From: Arthrobacter crusticola
Lineage (GTDB): Bacteria; Actinomycetota; Actinomycetes; Actinomycetales; Micrococcaceae
Direction of reading: 5' to 3'
Length of the DNA: 64,000 nt
Assembly (NCBI RefSeq): GCF_004357995.1
Contig: NZ_SMTK01000003.1
Location: forward strand, 310,001-374,000
Below are positions 9,035 to 17,499 of the stretch, in pieces; the stretch's first letter is position 1, and each line of letters begins with the position of its first letter. The position numbers and the translations under genes were made by a program. Below the pieces are notes generated by a model. It saw nothing but the letters and a program-made list of their open reading frames with translations. It did no database searches and was not told the origin of the DNA.

Positions 9035-10581
9035 ACCCGTTCTTTCCTGTCTGCGTCGGTGAGTACAGCTTCGAATTCAGTGTCCGGCCCGGGCTCGCAC
9101 CCGTCGGCGTCGTCGGCCGGGTTGCGCTCCAGGAGGTTCTTGCCCAGGCGGTCGGCGGCGGGGAGCTCGATGGGGTAGCTGCCGGTGAAGCAGGCCGTGC
9201 ACAGCCGTTCGCGGGGCTGCTGGGTGGCGGCGATCATGCCGTCCTCGGAGATGTAGGCGAGGCTGTCGGCGCCGATGGACTTGCTGATCTCCTCAACGGC
9301 GGCGCCGTTGGCGATCAGTTCGGCGCGGGATGCGAAGTCGATGCCGTAGAAGCACGGCCAGCGGACCGGCGGGGAGGAGATCTTGACGTGGACCTCGGCC
9401 GCCCCGGCCTCCCGCAGCATCCGCACCACTGCGCGCTGCGTGTTGCCGCGCACGATCGAGTCGTCGACCACGATGATGCGCTTGCCGCGGATCACCGATT
9501 CGAGGGCGTTGAGCTTCAGCTTGATGCCCAGCTGCCGCAGGGTCTGGCTGGGCTGGATGAAGGTGCGGCCCACGTAGGCGTTCTTGACGAAGCCGTGGGC
9601 GAAGGGGATGCCCGACTCCTCGGCGAATCCGACCGCGGCGGGGGTGCCCGATTCGGGCACCGGGATGACGATGTCGGCCCCGGCGGAGTTCTCCCGCGCC
9701 AGCTGCCGGCCCATCTCCACCCGGGATTCGTACACCGAGCGCCCCGCGATCGCTGCGTCGGGGCGGGCCAGATATACGTACTCGAAAACGCAGCCGGCTG
9801 CCGTTGAGGTCCCGAAGCGGCTTGAGCGGACCCCGTCCTCGTCGATGGCGATGAACTCCCCGGGCTCGATCTCCCGGATGAAGCTCGCGCCAACGGTGGC
9901 CAGCGCGGCCTGTTCGGAGGCGACCACCCAGCCGCGCTCGAGGCGGCCGAGCACCAGCGGGCGCACCCCGTAGGTGTCCCGGGCCGCGTAGAGGGTTCCC
10001 TCGTCCATGAACACGAAGCAGAAGGCGCCGCGGATGTTCGGCAGCAGGTCCATCGCCGTTTCCTCGAGCGAGCGGCCCTCATCGCCGGCGAGCAGTGCGG
10101 TGACCAGGGCGGTGTCGGTGGTGTTGCCCTGGGCGATCTCCCCGGAACGGGGCACGCCGTGCCGGTTAAGGACCATCTGGTACAGCTCGGCGGAGTTGGT
10201 CAGGTTGCCGTTGTGGGCCAGGGCGACGGTGCCCGCGGCGGTGGCGCCCAGGGTGGGCTGGGCGTTGGCCCACTGCGAGGCTCCGGTGGTGGAGTACCGG
10301 CAGTGGCCGACGGCGATATGGCCGGTGAGGGTGTTCAGGGTGGTCTCGTCGAACACCTGGGACACCAGGCCCATGTCCTTGTACACATTGATGCGCGCCC
10401 CGTCGCTGGTGGCGATGCCGGCGGACTCCTGCCCCCGGTGCTGCAGGGCGTACAGGCCGTAGTACGTCAGCTTGGCCACCTCTTCCCCGGGGGCCCAGAC
10501 GCCGAAAACGCCGCAGGCATCCTGGGGGCCTTTTTCGTTGGGGAGAAGATCGTGGGTAAGTTTTCCATCACCGCGCACCAT
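9031..10581 (-). CDS. purF: Amidophosphoribosyltransferase
   Basis: First committed step of purine synthesis: glutamine plus PRPP gives phosphoribosylamine. The 516-residue protein has an N-terminal class II glutaminase domain. Cys23 (DACGVFGVW) would become the N-terminal nucleophile after removal of a 22-residue propeptide, as in Bacillus-type enzymes. RGQESAGIA and the C-terminal PRPP-binding loop (RIIVVDDSIVRGNT) are present. The four-cysteine arrangement of the iron-sulfur type is at least partly visible (ARLCTACFTGSYP near the C-terminus). It is first in the purF-purM unit. The upstream region faces a divergent TetR-controlled promoter. Confidence 0.97.
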   Translation of the reverse strand: MVRGDGKLTHDLLPNEKGPQDACGVFGVWAPGEEVAKLTYYGLYALQHRGQESAGIATSDGARINVYKDMGLVSQVFDETTLNTLTGHIAVGHCRYSTTGASQWANAQPTLGATAAGTVALAHNGNLTNSAELYQMVLNRHGVPRSGEIAQGNTTDTALVTALLAGDEGRSLEETAMDLLPNIRGAFCFVFMDEGTLYAARDTYGVRPLVLGRLERGWVVASEQAALATVGASFIREIEPGEFIAIDEDGVRSSRFGTSTAAGCVFEYVYLARPDAAIAGRSVYESRVEMGRQLARENSAGADIVIPVPESGTPAAVGFAEESGIPFAHGFVKNAYVGRTFIQPSQTLRQLGIKLKLNALESVIRGKRIIVVDDSIVRGNTQRAVVRMLREAGAAEVHVKISSPPVRWPCFYGIDFASRAELIANGAAVEEISKSIGADSLAYISEDGMIAATQQPRERLCTACFTGSYPIELPAADRLGKNLLERNPADDADGCEPGPDTEFEAVLTDADRKERV

Positions 10582-10667
10582 GGACCCATTCTCTCACGGG
10601 CCGGATCCGGTGCCCGAACGTGACGGCGCCCGGCTCCTGCGGCGAACGAAAAGAGTTCTTCCGCCCC

Positions 10668-10696
10668 TTGACTTGTATACGGCGTACACCTAGCGT
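10668..10696 (+). promoter_or_regulatory. Promoter of the DUF4386 gene
   Basis: TTGACT (10668-10673), a 17-bp spacer and TAGCGT (10691-10696). The spacer is almost entirely filled by operator site 1, an arrangement typical of TetR-family repression. Confidence 0.7.
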
Positions 10697-10724
10697 TGGG
10701 GTTCTGATGGTGTACGTCGTACGC
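10675..10724. promoter_or_regulatory. Two TetR-type operators
   Basis: Site 1 (10675-10689) GTATACGGCGTACAC and site 2 (10710-10724) GTGTACGTCGTACGC share the 15-bp pseudo-palindrome GTrTACGkCGTACrC with centres 35 bp apart. A third related copy lies upstream of the TetR gene at 12342-12356. Site 1 lies between the promoter boxes and site 2 downstream of the start region. Confidence 0.75.
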
Positions 10725-10746
10725 CACACACCCGAGAGAGTGGAAA

Positions 10747-11457
10747 ATGACCTCACTGCGAAGGACCGCCGCCGTCGCCGGCGTCCTCTTCCTCATCACG
10801 CACGTCACGTCGGTTGCGGCGCGGCTGCTCTACGTTCCGGTGCTTGGCAATCCGGACTACATCGCCGGCTCGGGGCCGGAGTCGCTGGTGGTCCTGGCCG
10901 CCTTCCTCGACGTGCTGCTCGCAGTGGCCATCGTCGGAACGGGCGTTGCCCTCTACCCCGTGGTCCGGCGGCAGAACGAAGGCATCGCCCTGGGGTATGT
11001 GGCGCTGCGAACCCTCGAGGCCGCGGTGATCACCGCCGGCGTCGTCGCCCTCCTCGCGCTTGTGACGCTGCGCCAGGACCTGCCCCAGGCGGGCCCTGAG
11101 ACGCTCGCGCTCGGCAGTGCCCTGGTCGCCTTTAACAACTGGACCTTCCTCGTCGGGCCGAGTTTCTTCTGTGGAACGAACACCGTGCTCCTGGCCTACC
11201 TGCTCTACCGGTCCGGGCTGGTGCCGCGGTTCATCGCCGTGCTGGGACTGGTGGGAGGGCCCCTGGTCTTCGCCTCGGGGGCGGCCCAGATGTTCGGCCT
11301 CTACGAGCAGGTCTCGGTGTGGGCGGCGGTAACCGCCCTCCCGGTCTTCGCCTGGGAGGTATGCCTTGCGGTCTACCTGATCGCTCGAGGCTTCCGCTCC
11401 CCGGCCGTGGCGGCACTCGACGCGGCCCAGACACCGGGCGACCGCGTACCCGCCTAG
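10747..11457 (+). CDS. DUF4386 family integral membrane protein
   Basis: A 236-residue protein of unknown biochemical role with about six hydrophobic segments: residues 8-25, 42-65, 78-100, 120-145, 155-180 and 190-215. The motif order (N-terminal RRTAAVAGVLFLITHVTS, NPDYIAG, central NNWTFLVGPSFFCGTN, then YRSGLVPRFIAVLGLVGGP) is characteristic of the DUF4386 family. The gene is preceded by a clear promoter carrying two copies of a palindrome that also occurs before the convergent TetR gene, so it is probably the regulated target of that repressor. Such pairs often respond to small lipophilic compounds, but nothing in the sequence names the inducer. Confidence 0.85.
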   Translation: MTSLRRTAAVAGVLFLITHVTSVAARLLYVPVLGNPDYIAGSGPESLVVLAAFLDVLLAVAIVGTGVALYPVVRRQNEGIALGYVALRTLEAAVITAGVVALLALVTLRQDLPQAGPETLALGSALVAFNNWTFLVGPSFFCGTNTVLLAYLLYRSGLVPRFIAVLGLVGGPLVFASGAAQMFGLYEQVSVWAAVTALPVFAWEVCLAVYLIARGFRSPAVAALDAAQTPGDRVPA

Positions 11458-11550
11458 TCCGAGGAGAAGCCGTCGGGACATCCCGGCGGGCGGGCGGAAC
11501 GGCCCGGGCGGGAGGGCGGACGCGCCACCGGTGGCGGTGCGGCCGGTGCC

Positions 11551-12297
11551 TCAGCGGGCGGTTTTTGCCGCCTCGGTATTCGACTGTTGGGTTTTCGCCC
11601 CCCGCGAGGTCCAGCCCCGCGCGTGCAGCCGCTCGAAGCCGTCGAGCAGCAGATCGAGGGCGAACTCGAACTCGAACTGGTCGTCGCAGCCGTGCCCGAC
11701 CACCGACCCCTCGTCGTGCGTCACCGACGTCGCGATCGCCACCACGTTCGGATAACGCTGGGCCGCCTGCCGCAGCATCTCGGCCCGGTCGGCGTCCGAT
11801 ACGGCAGGCGCCGGCGCCGCGGGGTCCTCGAACAGTTCCTGGGTGAATCCCCACACCCGACCGCCGAGGGCGTGCATGGCGTGGTGGGTGAGGTCGAGGG
11901 ACAATCCGCCGGTCAGGAACACACCGACGAAGGAGTCCATGTAGTCGAGCACCCGAGGGGTCATGGCGGTGCGGGTCTCGATTGCCCGGCGCGCCCAGGC
12001 GTGCCGCTGCAGCGTGTGCCGCGCCGAGAGGATCCTCGACCGCACGCCGCTCTTCCAGTCGGCATCGGCCGCCGGGGGATCGATCTCGCCGACGATGACG
12101 TCGACCATGCCGTCGAGGAGTTCCTCCTTGTTGGCGACGTGCTTGTAGAGGGCCATCGGCACGACCCCCAGTTCCTGGGCCAGCCTGCGCATGCTGAGCG
12201 ACTCGATGCCGATCTCGTCGGCAAGGGCCACTGCGGCCTCCAGCACCCGGGCCCGGTTCAGGCGCGGGCGCGGCCCGGCCTGAAGGGTGTCCGTCAT
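11551..12297 (-). CDS. TetR-family transcriptional repressor
   Basis: A 248-residue DNA-binding regulator. The N-terminal helix-turn-helix (about residues 30-60; SMRRLAQELGVVPMALYKHV) has the MALYKHV recognition helix typical of the TetR group with a TetR_C-type ligand domain. The C-terminal half is helical and would bind an unknown effector. It is convergent with the DUF4386 gene. A palindrome at 12342-12356, 45 bases before its start codon, matches the two sites upstream of DUF4386 at 12 of 15 positions. It therefore probably represses both its own gene and the DUF4386 gene. Confidence 0.9.
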   Translation of the reverse strand: MTDTLQAGPRPRLNRARVLEAAVALADEIGIESLSMRRLAQELGVVPMALYKHVANKEELLDGMVDVIVGEIDPPAADADWKSGVRSRILSARHTLQRHAWARRAIETRTAMTPRVLDYMDSFVGVFLTGGLSLDLTHHAMHALGGRVWGFTQELFEDPAAPAPAVSDADRAEMLRQAAQRYPNVVAIATSVTHDEGSVVGHGCDDQFEFEFALDLLLDGFERLHARGWTSRGAKTQQSNTEAAKTAR

Positions 12298-12341
12298 TGC
12301 CGCCGCCTTGTCCTGTGCCGCACTCCCGGTCGCATCGTTAG

Positions 12342-12356
12342 GAGTACAGTGTACGC
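12342..12356. promoter_or_regulatory. Third TetR-type operator, upstream of the tetR gene
   Basis: GAGTACAGTGTACGC matches the consensus of the two sites near 10.7 kb at 12 of 15 positions. It sits in the leader region of the TetR gene, suggesting autoregulation. Confidence 0.65.
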
Positions 12357-12396
12357 CTCGGGTTCGGCGGCCGGAACCGCCCGGAGGAGGGCGGGC

Positions 12397-12714
12397 TCAG
12401 GCGTCGTCGTCAACGGGGTCGGCCGAGAGGCGGCGGGCCCGGCGCACGCTGCGCCGGTCAAGCACCAGGACCACGAGGGCACCAAACAGCAGCCCGGGCA
12501 GTGCCAGGACGACGAAAAAGAACCCCAGGACAGATTCGCGGGTCAGGGTGGGATCGGGCGGGCTCGTGTAGGCGATGATCAGTGCTGCGATGAAGCCGGC
12601 AGCCACTCCAAGCAGCATGAACGGGGCGAACCGCGGGGCGCGGCGCACGCTCACCTCGCGGCGCTCGGTGGGGCGCCCGGACGGGCTGTCGGACGGCGGG
12701 GTCTCGGAGCTCAT
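12397..12714 (-). CDS. Small hypothetical membrane protein
   Basis: A 105-residue protein with no function I can assign. It has a polar N-terminus (1-28), two hydrophobic segments (about 31-50 and 62-86) and a basic tail (RRSVRRARRLSADP) followed by acidic residues; the basic loop predicts both termini in the cytoplasm. It lies 19 bases downstream of the DUF2079 gene on the same strand, so it is probably co-transcribed with it. A GC-rich hairpin (CCGCCC/GGGCGG, 12377-12394) follows the stop codon and may end the transcript. Short proteins of this form are common next to such genes in Arthrobacter-like genomes. Confidence 0.75.
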   Translation of the reverse strand: MSSETPPSDSPSGRPTERREVSVRRAPRFAPFMLLGVAAGFIAALIIAYTSPPDPTLTRESVLGFFFVVLALPGLLFGALVVLVLDRRSVRRARRLSADPVDDDA

Positions 12715-12733
12715 GAATTAAGGCTACCGGCGA

Positions 12734-14209
12734 TCAGCCGGTCCGTTCGACCAACTGATAGCCGTCCTCGGCGAACACCAGGCTGTAGGCAGTGCCCGGG
12801 TAGGTCTCCTCGGCGTGCGCCTCGGCGTCGGCCGGGGGAGTGGTGCCCCAGCTCCAGTCCTCGGCGTCAACGAGGAGGAAGTCGGGGGCCGGGTTGGTGT
12901 TCCCGATCCAGTACACCTCCGAGCCGGGCACGAGGTAGGCCATCAGCCCCACTCCGGTCTCCACGGTGGCCCCGCGGGGCACCGCATCGATCAGCCGGTG
13001 CGCGGCGTCCCAGCGCGCGGACTGCCGGTAGGTGGTGGGGTCGGCGAGCTCCGCCAGGGCCTGGCCGGGCAGCAAGGCCAGCGCGGCGGCCGCGGCGCAG
13101 GCGCACCCGGCCCCGGCGAGGATCCGCGGCAGTCTGCGCCCGCTGCGCCGAAGCCGGGCCGCGGCGTCGATCAGGGCCAGGAAGAGCACGGGCATGAGCA
13201 CGGCGCTGTAGTGCCAGCCCGGCCCCCAGTAGCCCACCTCGGTGGAGGCGAAGCGCCAGAGCAGGGTCGGCACCAGGACCAGCGCCAGCGGTGAGCGCAG
13301 GAAGACCACCCCGCCGGCCACCAGGAGCAGGAGCGCCGTCTCGTACTTGGGCGCTCCAGAGAAGAAGTCGGCCGCCGCCTGTATGGGGTCGGCCAGCATC
13401 GCCGCCGCGTCGACCCGGCCGGCGTAGTCGTAGGATCCACCGGAGTTCAGGCCCGGCAGGATCACCCGCACCGAGAGCAGGAGCCAGAGGGCACCCCATG
13501 CCGCAAGCCAGAGCCCGGCCGCGTGCCGGAAGCGCAGTGCGCTGACCAGGCCGAGCGCGATCACCGTCAGGCCCAGGTCCTCCTTCACGAAGACCAGCAG
13601 GGCGCCCCAGGCCACGGCCGCGGCAAGGCGCCGGCGGATCACCGCTTCGCAGCTGAGGGCGAGCAGCGGGACGGCGAAGGCGATCTCGTGGAACTGGGCC
13701 GCGGCGGCGGCCTGCAGCCCCCAGGACAGGCCGTAGGCCAGTCCGACGGCGGTCCCGCCGGCCCGGCCCAGTTCCCGCAGCCCGGTGCGGGCGACGACGA
13801 ACACCGAGAGCCCGAACAGCAGGTTCTGCACGACCAGGAGGGCGAAGGCCGAGGGGAACAGTGCGTACACGGGCCCGAGCAGGACCAGCAGCGGATGGAA
13901 GTGATCCCCGAGCAGGTTGAAGGACTCGCCCTTGATCGGAACGATGGGCGCGTCGAACCCCGCGTAGGCCTTGGCGAGCTGGGTGAAGATCCCCAGGTCC
14001 CACGACGGTGACTCGAGCCGGTGCCACTGCGCGGTGGAGTAGGCGCAGTAGAGAACCGTGACCGCACCGGCGATCAGCCAGGCGCCGGTGGGCTGGCGCC
14101 GGAGGGCGCCGCCGGCCGCGGCCGCCAGGGTACCGGGCCGGACCATACCGGTGCGGCGGAGTGCCGGTCGGCCGGCGCTCCGGTGCGGCGCCGGTGCTGG
14201 ATGCGCCAT
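12734..14209 (-). CDS. DUF2079 polytopic membrane protein
   Basis: A 491-residue membrane protein with roughly ten hydrophobic segments and the DUF2079 hallmark near the first outer loop (SPSWDLGIFTQLAKAYA, then GDHFHPLL). That pattern resembles the GT-C glycosyltransferase fold, in which an acidic residue after the first membrane helix is catalytic, so a lipid-linked sugar transferase role is possible but unproven. The ATG at 14209 is two bases after the stop of the sterol-carrier gene, with no strong ribosome site, so translation is probably coupled. In-frame upstream codons would overlap that gene and are unlikely to be used. Confidence 0.85.
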   Translation of the reverse strand: MAHPAPAPHRSAGRPALRRTGMVRPGTLAAAAGGALRRQPTGAWLIAGAVTVLYCAYSTAQWHRLESPSWDLGIFTQLAKAYAGFDAPIVPIKGESFNLLGDHFHPLLVLLGPVYALFPSAFALLVVQNLLFGLSVFVVARTGLRELGRAGGTAVGLAYGLSWGLQAAAAAQFHEIAFAVPLLALSCEAVIRRRLAAAVAWGALLVFVKEDLGLTVIALGLVSALRFRHAAGLWLAAWGALWLLLSVRVILPGLNSGGSYDYAGRVDAAAMLADPIQAAADFFSGAPKYETALLLLVAGGVVFLRSPLALVLVPTLLWRFASTEVGYWGPGWHYSAVLMPVLFLALIDAAARLRRSGRRLPRILAGAGCACAAAAALALLPGQALAELADPTTYRQSARWDAAHRLIDAVPRGATVETGVGLMAYLVPGSEVYWIGNTNPAPDFLLVDAEDWSWGTTPPADAEAHAEETYPGTAYSLVFAEDGYQLVERTG

Positions 14210-14211
14210 GG

Positions 14212-14604
14212 CTATCGGCCCGGAACGGATGGCCCGGCGGACGGACCGGGCACGTCGGGGAACAGCGGCAGCCAGGCGCTGAGGTCGGCCCGCTGCCCGG
14301 AGGCCGACACCCTTCCGGCGGCCACCGCGCCGCTCCAGGAGAGGGCTCCGGTGGCCAGCTCGAGCCAGGTCTGCGGATCGGTTTCCACAACATTGGGCGG
14401 GGTGCCCCGGGTGTGGCGCGGCCCTTCGACGCACTGCGTCACCCCGAAGGGCGGCACGCGCACTTCGACGCTGTTGCCCGGGGCACGTTCGGCGAGTTCC
14501 TCAAGGCAGAAACGCACGGCCGCGGCCTTCTCGGCCCGGCCGCCTCCCGGCGCGGCCCGGAGGGCGGCGTGTCCGTCCTCGGTGCTGATGCGTCGTCGTG
14601 CCAT
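14212..14604 (-). CDS. Sterol-carrier-family (SCP) protein
   Basis: A 130-residue soluble protein of the small bacterial SCP group common in actinobacteria, usually found next to purF or asparaginase genes. N-terminal region [17 protein letters not shown], central [16 protein letters not shown] and [12 protein letters not shown] are typical. The SCP fold binds lipids or fatty acyl chains in other members; the role in bacteria is not settled. It lies between asparaginase (43 bases upstream) and DUF2079 (coupled), all on the minus strand, which suggests one operon. In relatives this gene often abuts purF; here the two are separated by about 3.6 kb. Confidence 0.85.
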   Translation of the reverse strand: MARRRISTEDGHAALRAAPGGGRAEKAAAVRFCLEELAERAPGNSVEVRVPPFGVTQCVEGPRHTRGTPPNVVETDPQTWLELATGALSWSGAVAAGRVSASGQRADLSAWLPLFPDVPGPSAGPSVPGR

Positions 14605-14647
14605 GCCGTCCCTTTCGGTGCCGTTCCTGCCCTCCGGTGCCCGGACC

Positions 14648-15667
14648 TCAGCTCAGCGAACCCGCGTCCAGTTGGGCCAGCACGGGTGCGGCGAGGCGCA
14701 GGCTGCCCACGGGGCGTCCACCGCCGAGGACGCGCGGGACCACCCGCTCGAGCACCGCGCCGACCTCCGCGGCGTCGATGGCGCCGGCGGCGGCGAACAG
14801 GCTCAGGCCCACCAGGGTGGCCGCCCGCAGGTTGCCGTCGAGGACCTTCAGGGCGAGGGAGGCGCCGGTGGGTGCGGCCAGGACCAGCACGCCCTCGGCG
14901 CCGCTCTTGGCGAGGATGCCCAGCTCCTCCATGACCACGGAGTTGTCCTGGCCCCGGCCGTGCACGGCCCACGGGTAGTCGAGCATGGCGGTGGCCACGG
15001 TCGCGGCGCGCGCGTCCGCGTGCTTGTCGGAGGGCGCCTTGGCGATCCTGCCGATGCCCCGGGCCAGGCCGGTGAGGGACACCGCGGCCACGGGCGCGCC
15101 GCAGCCGTCAACGCCCCAGTGCGCCGGTGCCTCTCCGGTGTACTCCTCGATGACCTCGGCGATGCTCTGCTGCAGCGGGTGCGCCCGGTCGAGGTAGGTT
15201 GCGTGGTCCCAGTTGTTCTCGGTGCACGCCCAGAGGAATCCTGCGTGCTTGCCGGAGCAGTTGAAGGCGATGCGCTGTTTTCCCTTGCCGGAGAGGACCA
15301 GCTGGGTCCGGGTGGCCTCGTCCTGCGGCCAGTCCTCCGGGCACTGGAGGTGCTCTTCGCTCACGCCGGCGGCATTGAGCATTGTCTTCACCACGTCAAG
15401 GTGTTCGGCGCTGCCCACGTGGCTGGCGGCGGCGAGGGCCACCTGCGGGCCGCGCAGGGGCACCCCGGCCTTCATGGTGGCCAGGGCCTGGAAGGGCTTG
15501 AGGGTGGAGCGCGGGTAGATCGGCGCCTCGACATTGCCCAGCGCGGTCACCACCGAGCCGTCGGCGGCGAGGACGACGGCGGATCCCACGTGGCGGGACT
15601 CGATCAGGCCGCTGCGCTCAAGGACGGCGAGATCAACGGCGTCGTCCGAGCTGAAAGTTGAAAGCAT
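14648..15667 (-). CDS. L-asparaginase, type II-family (PF06089-like)
   Basis: Predicted to hydrolyse L-asparagine to aspartate and ammonia. The 339-residue protein matches the Rhizobium-type asparaginase family, distinct from the E. coli AnsA/AnsB fold. Visible family features are [17 protein letters not shown] at the N-terminus, [13 protein letters not shown] (a Ser-x-x-Lys motif in the position expected for catalysis), [10 protein letters not shown] and GVDGCGAPV. The ATG at 15667 is chosen because it starts exactly where family similarity begins; upstream in-frame codons are proline- and alanine-rich filler. No signal peptide is present, so it is probably cytoplasmic. It heads a run of minus-strand genes with SCP and DUF2079. 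Confidence 0.9.
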   Translation of the reverse strand: MLSTFSSDDAVDLAVLERSGLIESRHVGSAVVLAADGSVVTALGNVEAPIYPRSTLKPFQALATMKAGVPLRGPQVALAAASHVGSAEHLDVVKTMLNAAGVSEEHLQCPEDWPQDEATRTQLVLSGKGKQRIAFNCSGKHAGFLWACTENNWDHATYLDRAHPLQQSIAEVIEEYTGEAPAHWGVDGCGAPVAAVSLTGLARGIGRIAKAPSDKHADARAATVATAMLDYPWAVHGRGQDNSVVMEELGILAKSGAEGVLVLAAPTGASLALKVLDGNLRAATLVGLSLFAAAGAIDAAEVGAVLERVVPRVLGGGRPVGSLRLAAPVLAQLDAGSLS

Positions 15668-15722
15668 GGAACAAGTATTGCCTATCCGCCGGCTCCTTCC
15701 GCGGCGGCTTTCCGCCGGCGCT

Positions 15723-15757
15723 GCGCCCGCCGGAGGGGATGGGCCTCCGGCGGGCGC
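15723..15757. terminator. Strong hairpin, probable terminator
   Basis: Perfect 14-bp stem, GCGCCCGCCGGAGG (15723-15736) with CCTCCGGCGGGCGC (15744-15757), 7-base loop. It lies downstream of the molybdo-oxidoreductase stop (minus strand) and upstream of asparaginase. No T-tract, which is common in high-GC actinobacteria. Confidence 0.65.
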
Positions 15758-15799
15758 GGCTCCCACAGCGCGTCGTGCTGCCCGCGCCGGTGGACGGGC

Positions 15800-17395
15800 C
15801 TAGGTGGCGGTGAACTGGACCGACTGCCAGCCGGAGGCGCCGTTGGGGACGGGGTCGGCCCGCTCATCGGTCTGGAGCCCGTCGGCGGGGTCCGTGGCGC
15901 GGGCGCGCACCGTGTGGGAGCCCGCGCCGACGGTGATCTCATGGGACCACTGGCGCCAGGTGTCGACGGAGGCCTCTGCGGCGAGGGTCACCTCCTCCCA
16001 CCGCCCGTCGTCGACCGAGACCTCGACCCGGGTGATGCCGCGGGTCTGGGACCAGGCCGTCCCGCCGATCGAGACAGTGCCTGCGGCGACCTTGCCGAAG
16101 GAGCGCGGAACCTCGACCCGGGCCATTGTCTTGATCGGGCCCTTCTCGGACCAGCCGCGGTCGGTCCAGTAGGAGGTCCGGTCGGCGAAACGGGTGACCT
16201 CGAGATCGACCACCCACTTCGTGGCCGACACGTACCCGTACAGCCCCGGCACCACCATCCGCACCGGATAGCCGTGTTCAAGGGGCAGCGGCTCGTTGTT
16301 CATGGCGACCGCCAGCATGGCGTCGCGCCCGTCCTGAAGCACCGGCAGCGGGGTCGAGGCGCTGAACCCGTCGCTGCTCGTGCTCAGGACCATGTCGGCG
16401 CCCCGCAGCGGCCGGGCCCGCCGAAGCAGCTCCCGCAGCGGGTAGCCCAGCCACTTGGCGTTGCCCACAAGATTGCCGCCCACCGGATTGGAGACGCAGG
16501 TGAGAGTGATGTGCCGCTCGATGAGGTCCTCCTCGAGGAGCTCATCAAAGGTCAGGGTGAACTCCTCCTCGACCATTCCGTGGACCCGGAGCTCCCAGGT
16601 GTCGACGTCGAGCTGGGGGACGCTCAGTGCGGTGTCGATGCGGTAGAAGTCGGGGTTTGAAGTCAGCCACGGGGTGATGCCGTCCACCGGGGCCTCGAGC
16701 CCGGCCGGCAGGGCCGGCGCCGGGCTGGCAGGAGCCGGCAGCCGCAGGCCGCGCCGGGCCGCCTCCACGCTGTTGCGCGCGCCGGCCAGGGCGCGGCCCC
16801 CGGCCGCGGCGGCGGCCGCCGCCACCGAGGTGACCCCGGCGGCGGCGAAGAACGACCGCCGCGAGGACCCGCCGGGCAGGGCCCGCGCCGCCGCGGCGGC
16901 AGGCGCGGAATCGGAGGGCGCGGAATCGGAGGGTACCGCCCGTGCGGCGGGCAGGCGGGCGATCATCAGCCGGAGCGCCAGCAGCCCGGCGGCCGTGCCG
17001 ATCAGTGAGGGGAGGGCATCGTAGGTGGACGCGCCGGCCCGGGACAGGACACTTGCCACGATGACCAGGCCCGCTGCGGTGACGCCGAGGGCGCCCAGCA
17101 CCCACCGGTGGAACGCGGCGATGCCCAGGACCGCCGCGAGGGCGATGATGGTCAAGCCCATCCCGACGAACAGGGCCACCTTGTCCCCGGTCCCGAAGGT
17201 GGCGATGGCGAAGTCCTTCAACCAGCCGGGGGTGAAGTCGATGAACGTCGATCCGAGGGCGATCACCGGTGTGGCGCGGGCGGTGAAGAACGCCGCGGCG
17301 AGTTCGGCGACGCCGAGGACGAGCGCCGCGGCCGCGATCCCTGCCAGTGCTGCCAGCAGGGTCGTTGCTCGTGGGCTTTTCCGTCGGGTGTCCAT
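15800..17395 (-). CDS. Membrane-anchored molybdopterin-dependent oxidoreductase
   Basis: A 531-residue protein of the sulfite-oxidase superfamily. About four N-terminal membrane helices (residues 12-155) lead to an Ala/Ser/Pro linker with two SDSAP repeats, then a twin-arginine-like segment (SSRRSFFAAAG), which suggests export of the catalytic part. The molybdenum domain (about 230-420) has the Cys300 ligand in LTCVSNPVGGNLVGNAKW; the C-terminal domain is the Mo-co dimerisation type (RVEVSVDDGRWEEVTLA). The native substrate of this group is not established; sulfite or sulfoxide are possible. It is divergent from purD. No cytochrome subunit or cofactor gene lies beside it. Confidence 0.9.
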   Translation of the reverse strand: MDTRRKSPRATTLLAALAGIAAAALVLGVAELAAAFFTARATPVIALGSTFIDFTPGWLKDFAIATFGTGDKVALFVGMGLTIIALAAVLGIAAFHRWVLGALGVTAAGLVIVASVLSRAGASTYDALPSLIGTAAGLLALRLMIARLPAARAVPSDSAPSDSAPAAAAARALPGGSSRRSFFAAAGVTSVAAAAAAAGGRALAGARNSVEAARRGLRLPAPASPAPALPAGLEAPVDGITPWLTSNPDFYRIDTALSVPQLDVDTWELRVHGMVEEEFTLTFDELLEEDLIERHITLTCVSNPVGGNLVGNAKWLGYPLRELLRRARPLRGADMVLSTSSDGFSASTPLPVLQDGRDAMLAVAMNNEPLPLEHGYPVRMVVPGLYGYVSATKWVVDLEVTRFADRTSYWTDRGWSEKGPIKTMARVEVPRSFGKVAAGTVSIGGTAWSQTRGITRVEVSVDDGRWEEVTLAAEASVDTWRQWSHEITVGAGSHTVRARATDPADGLQTDERADPVPNGASGWQSVQFTAT

Positions 17396-17499
17396 ACCGG
17401 GTATTCGGAGATGCCCGTTCCGTGTATGGGTGGGCGGGCGGGGCGTAACAGCGGGAGCGGGCTTCGTGGGGTGCGGTGCACCCAGTACGCTGATCTACT

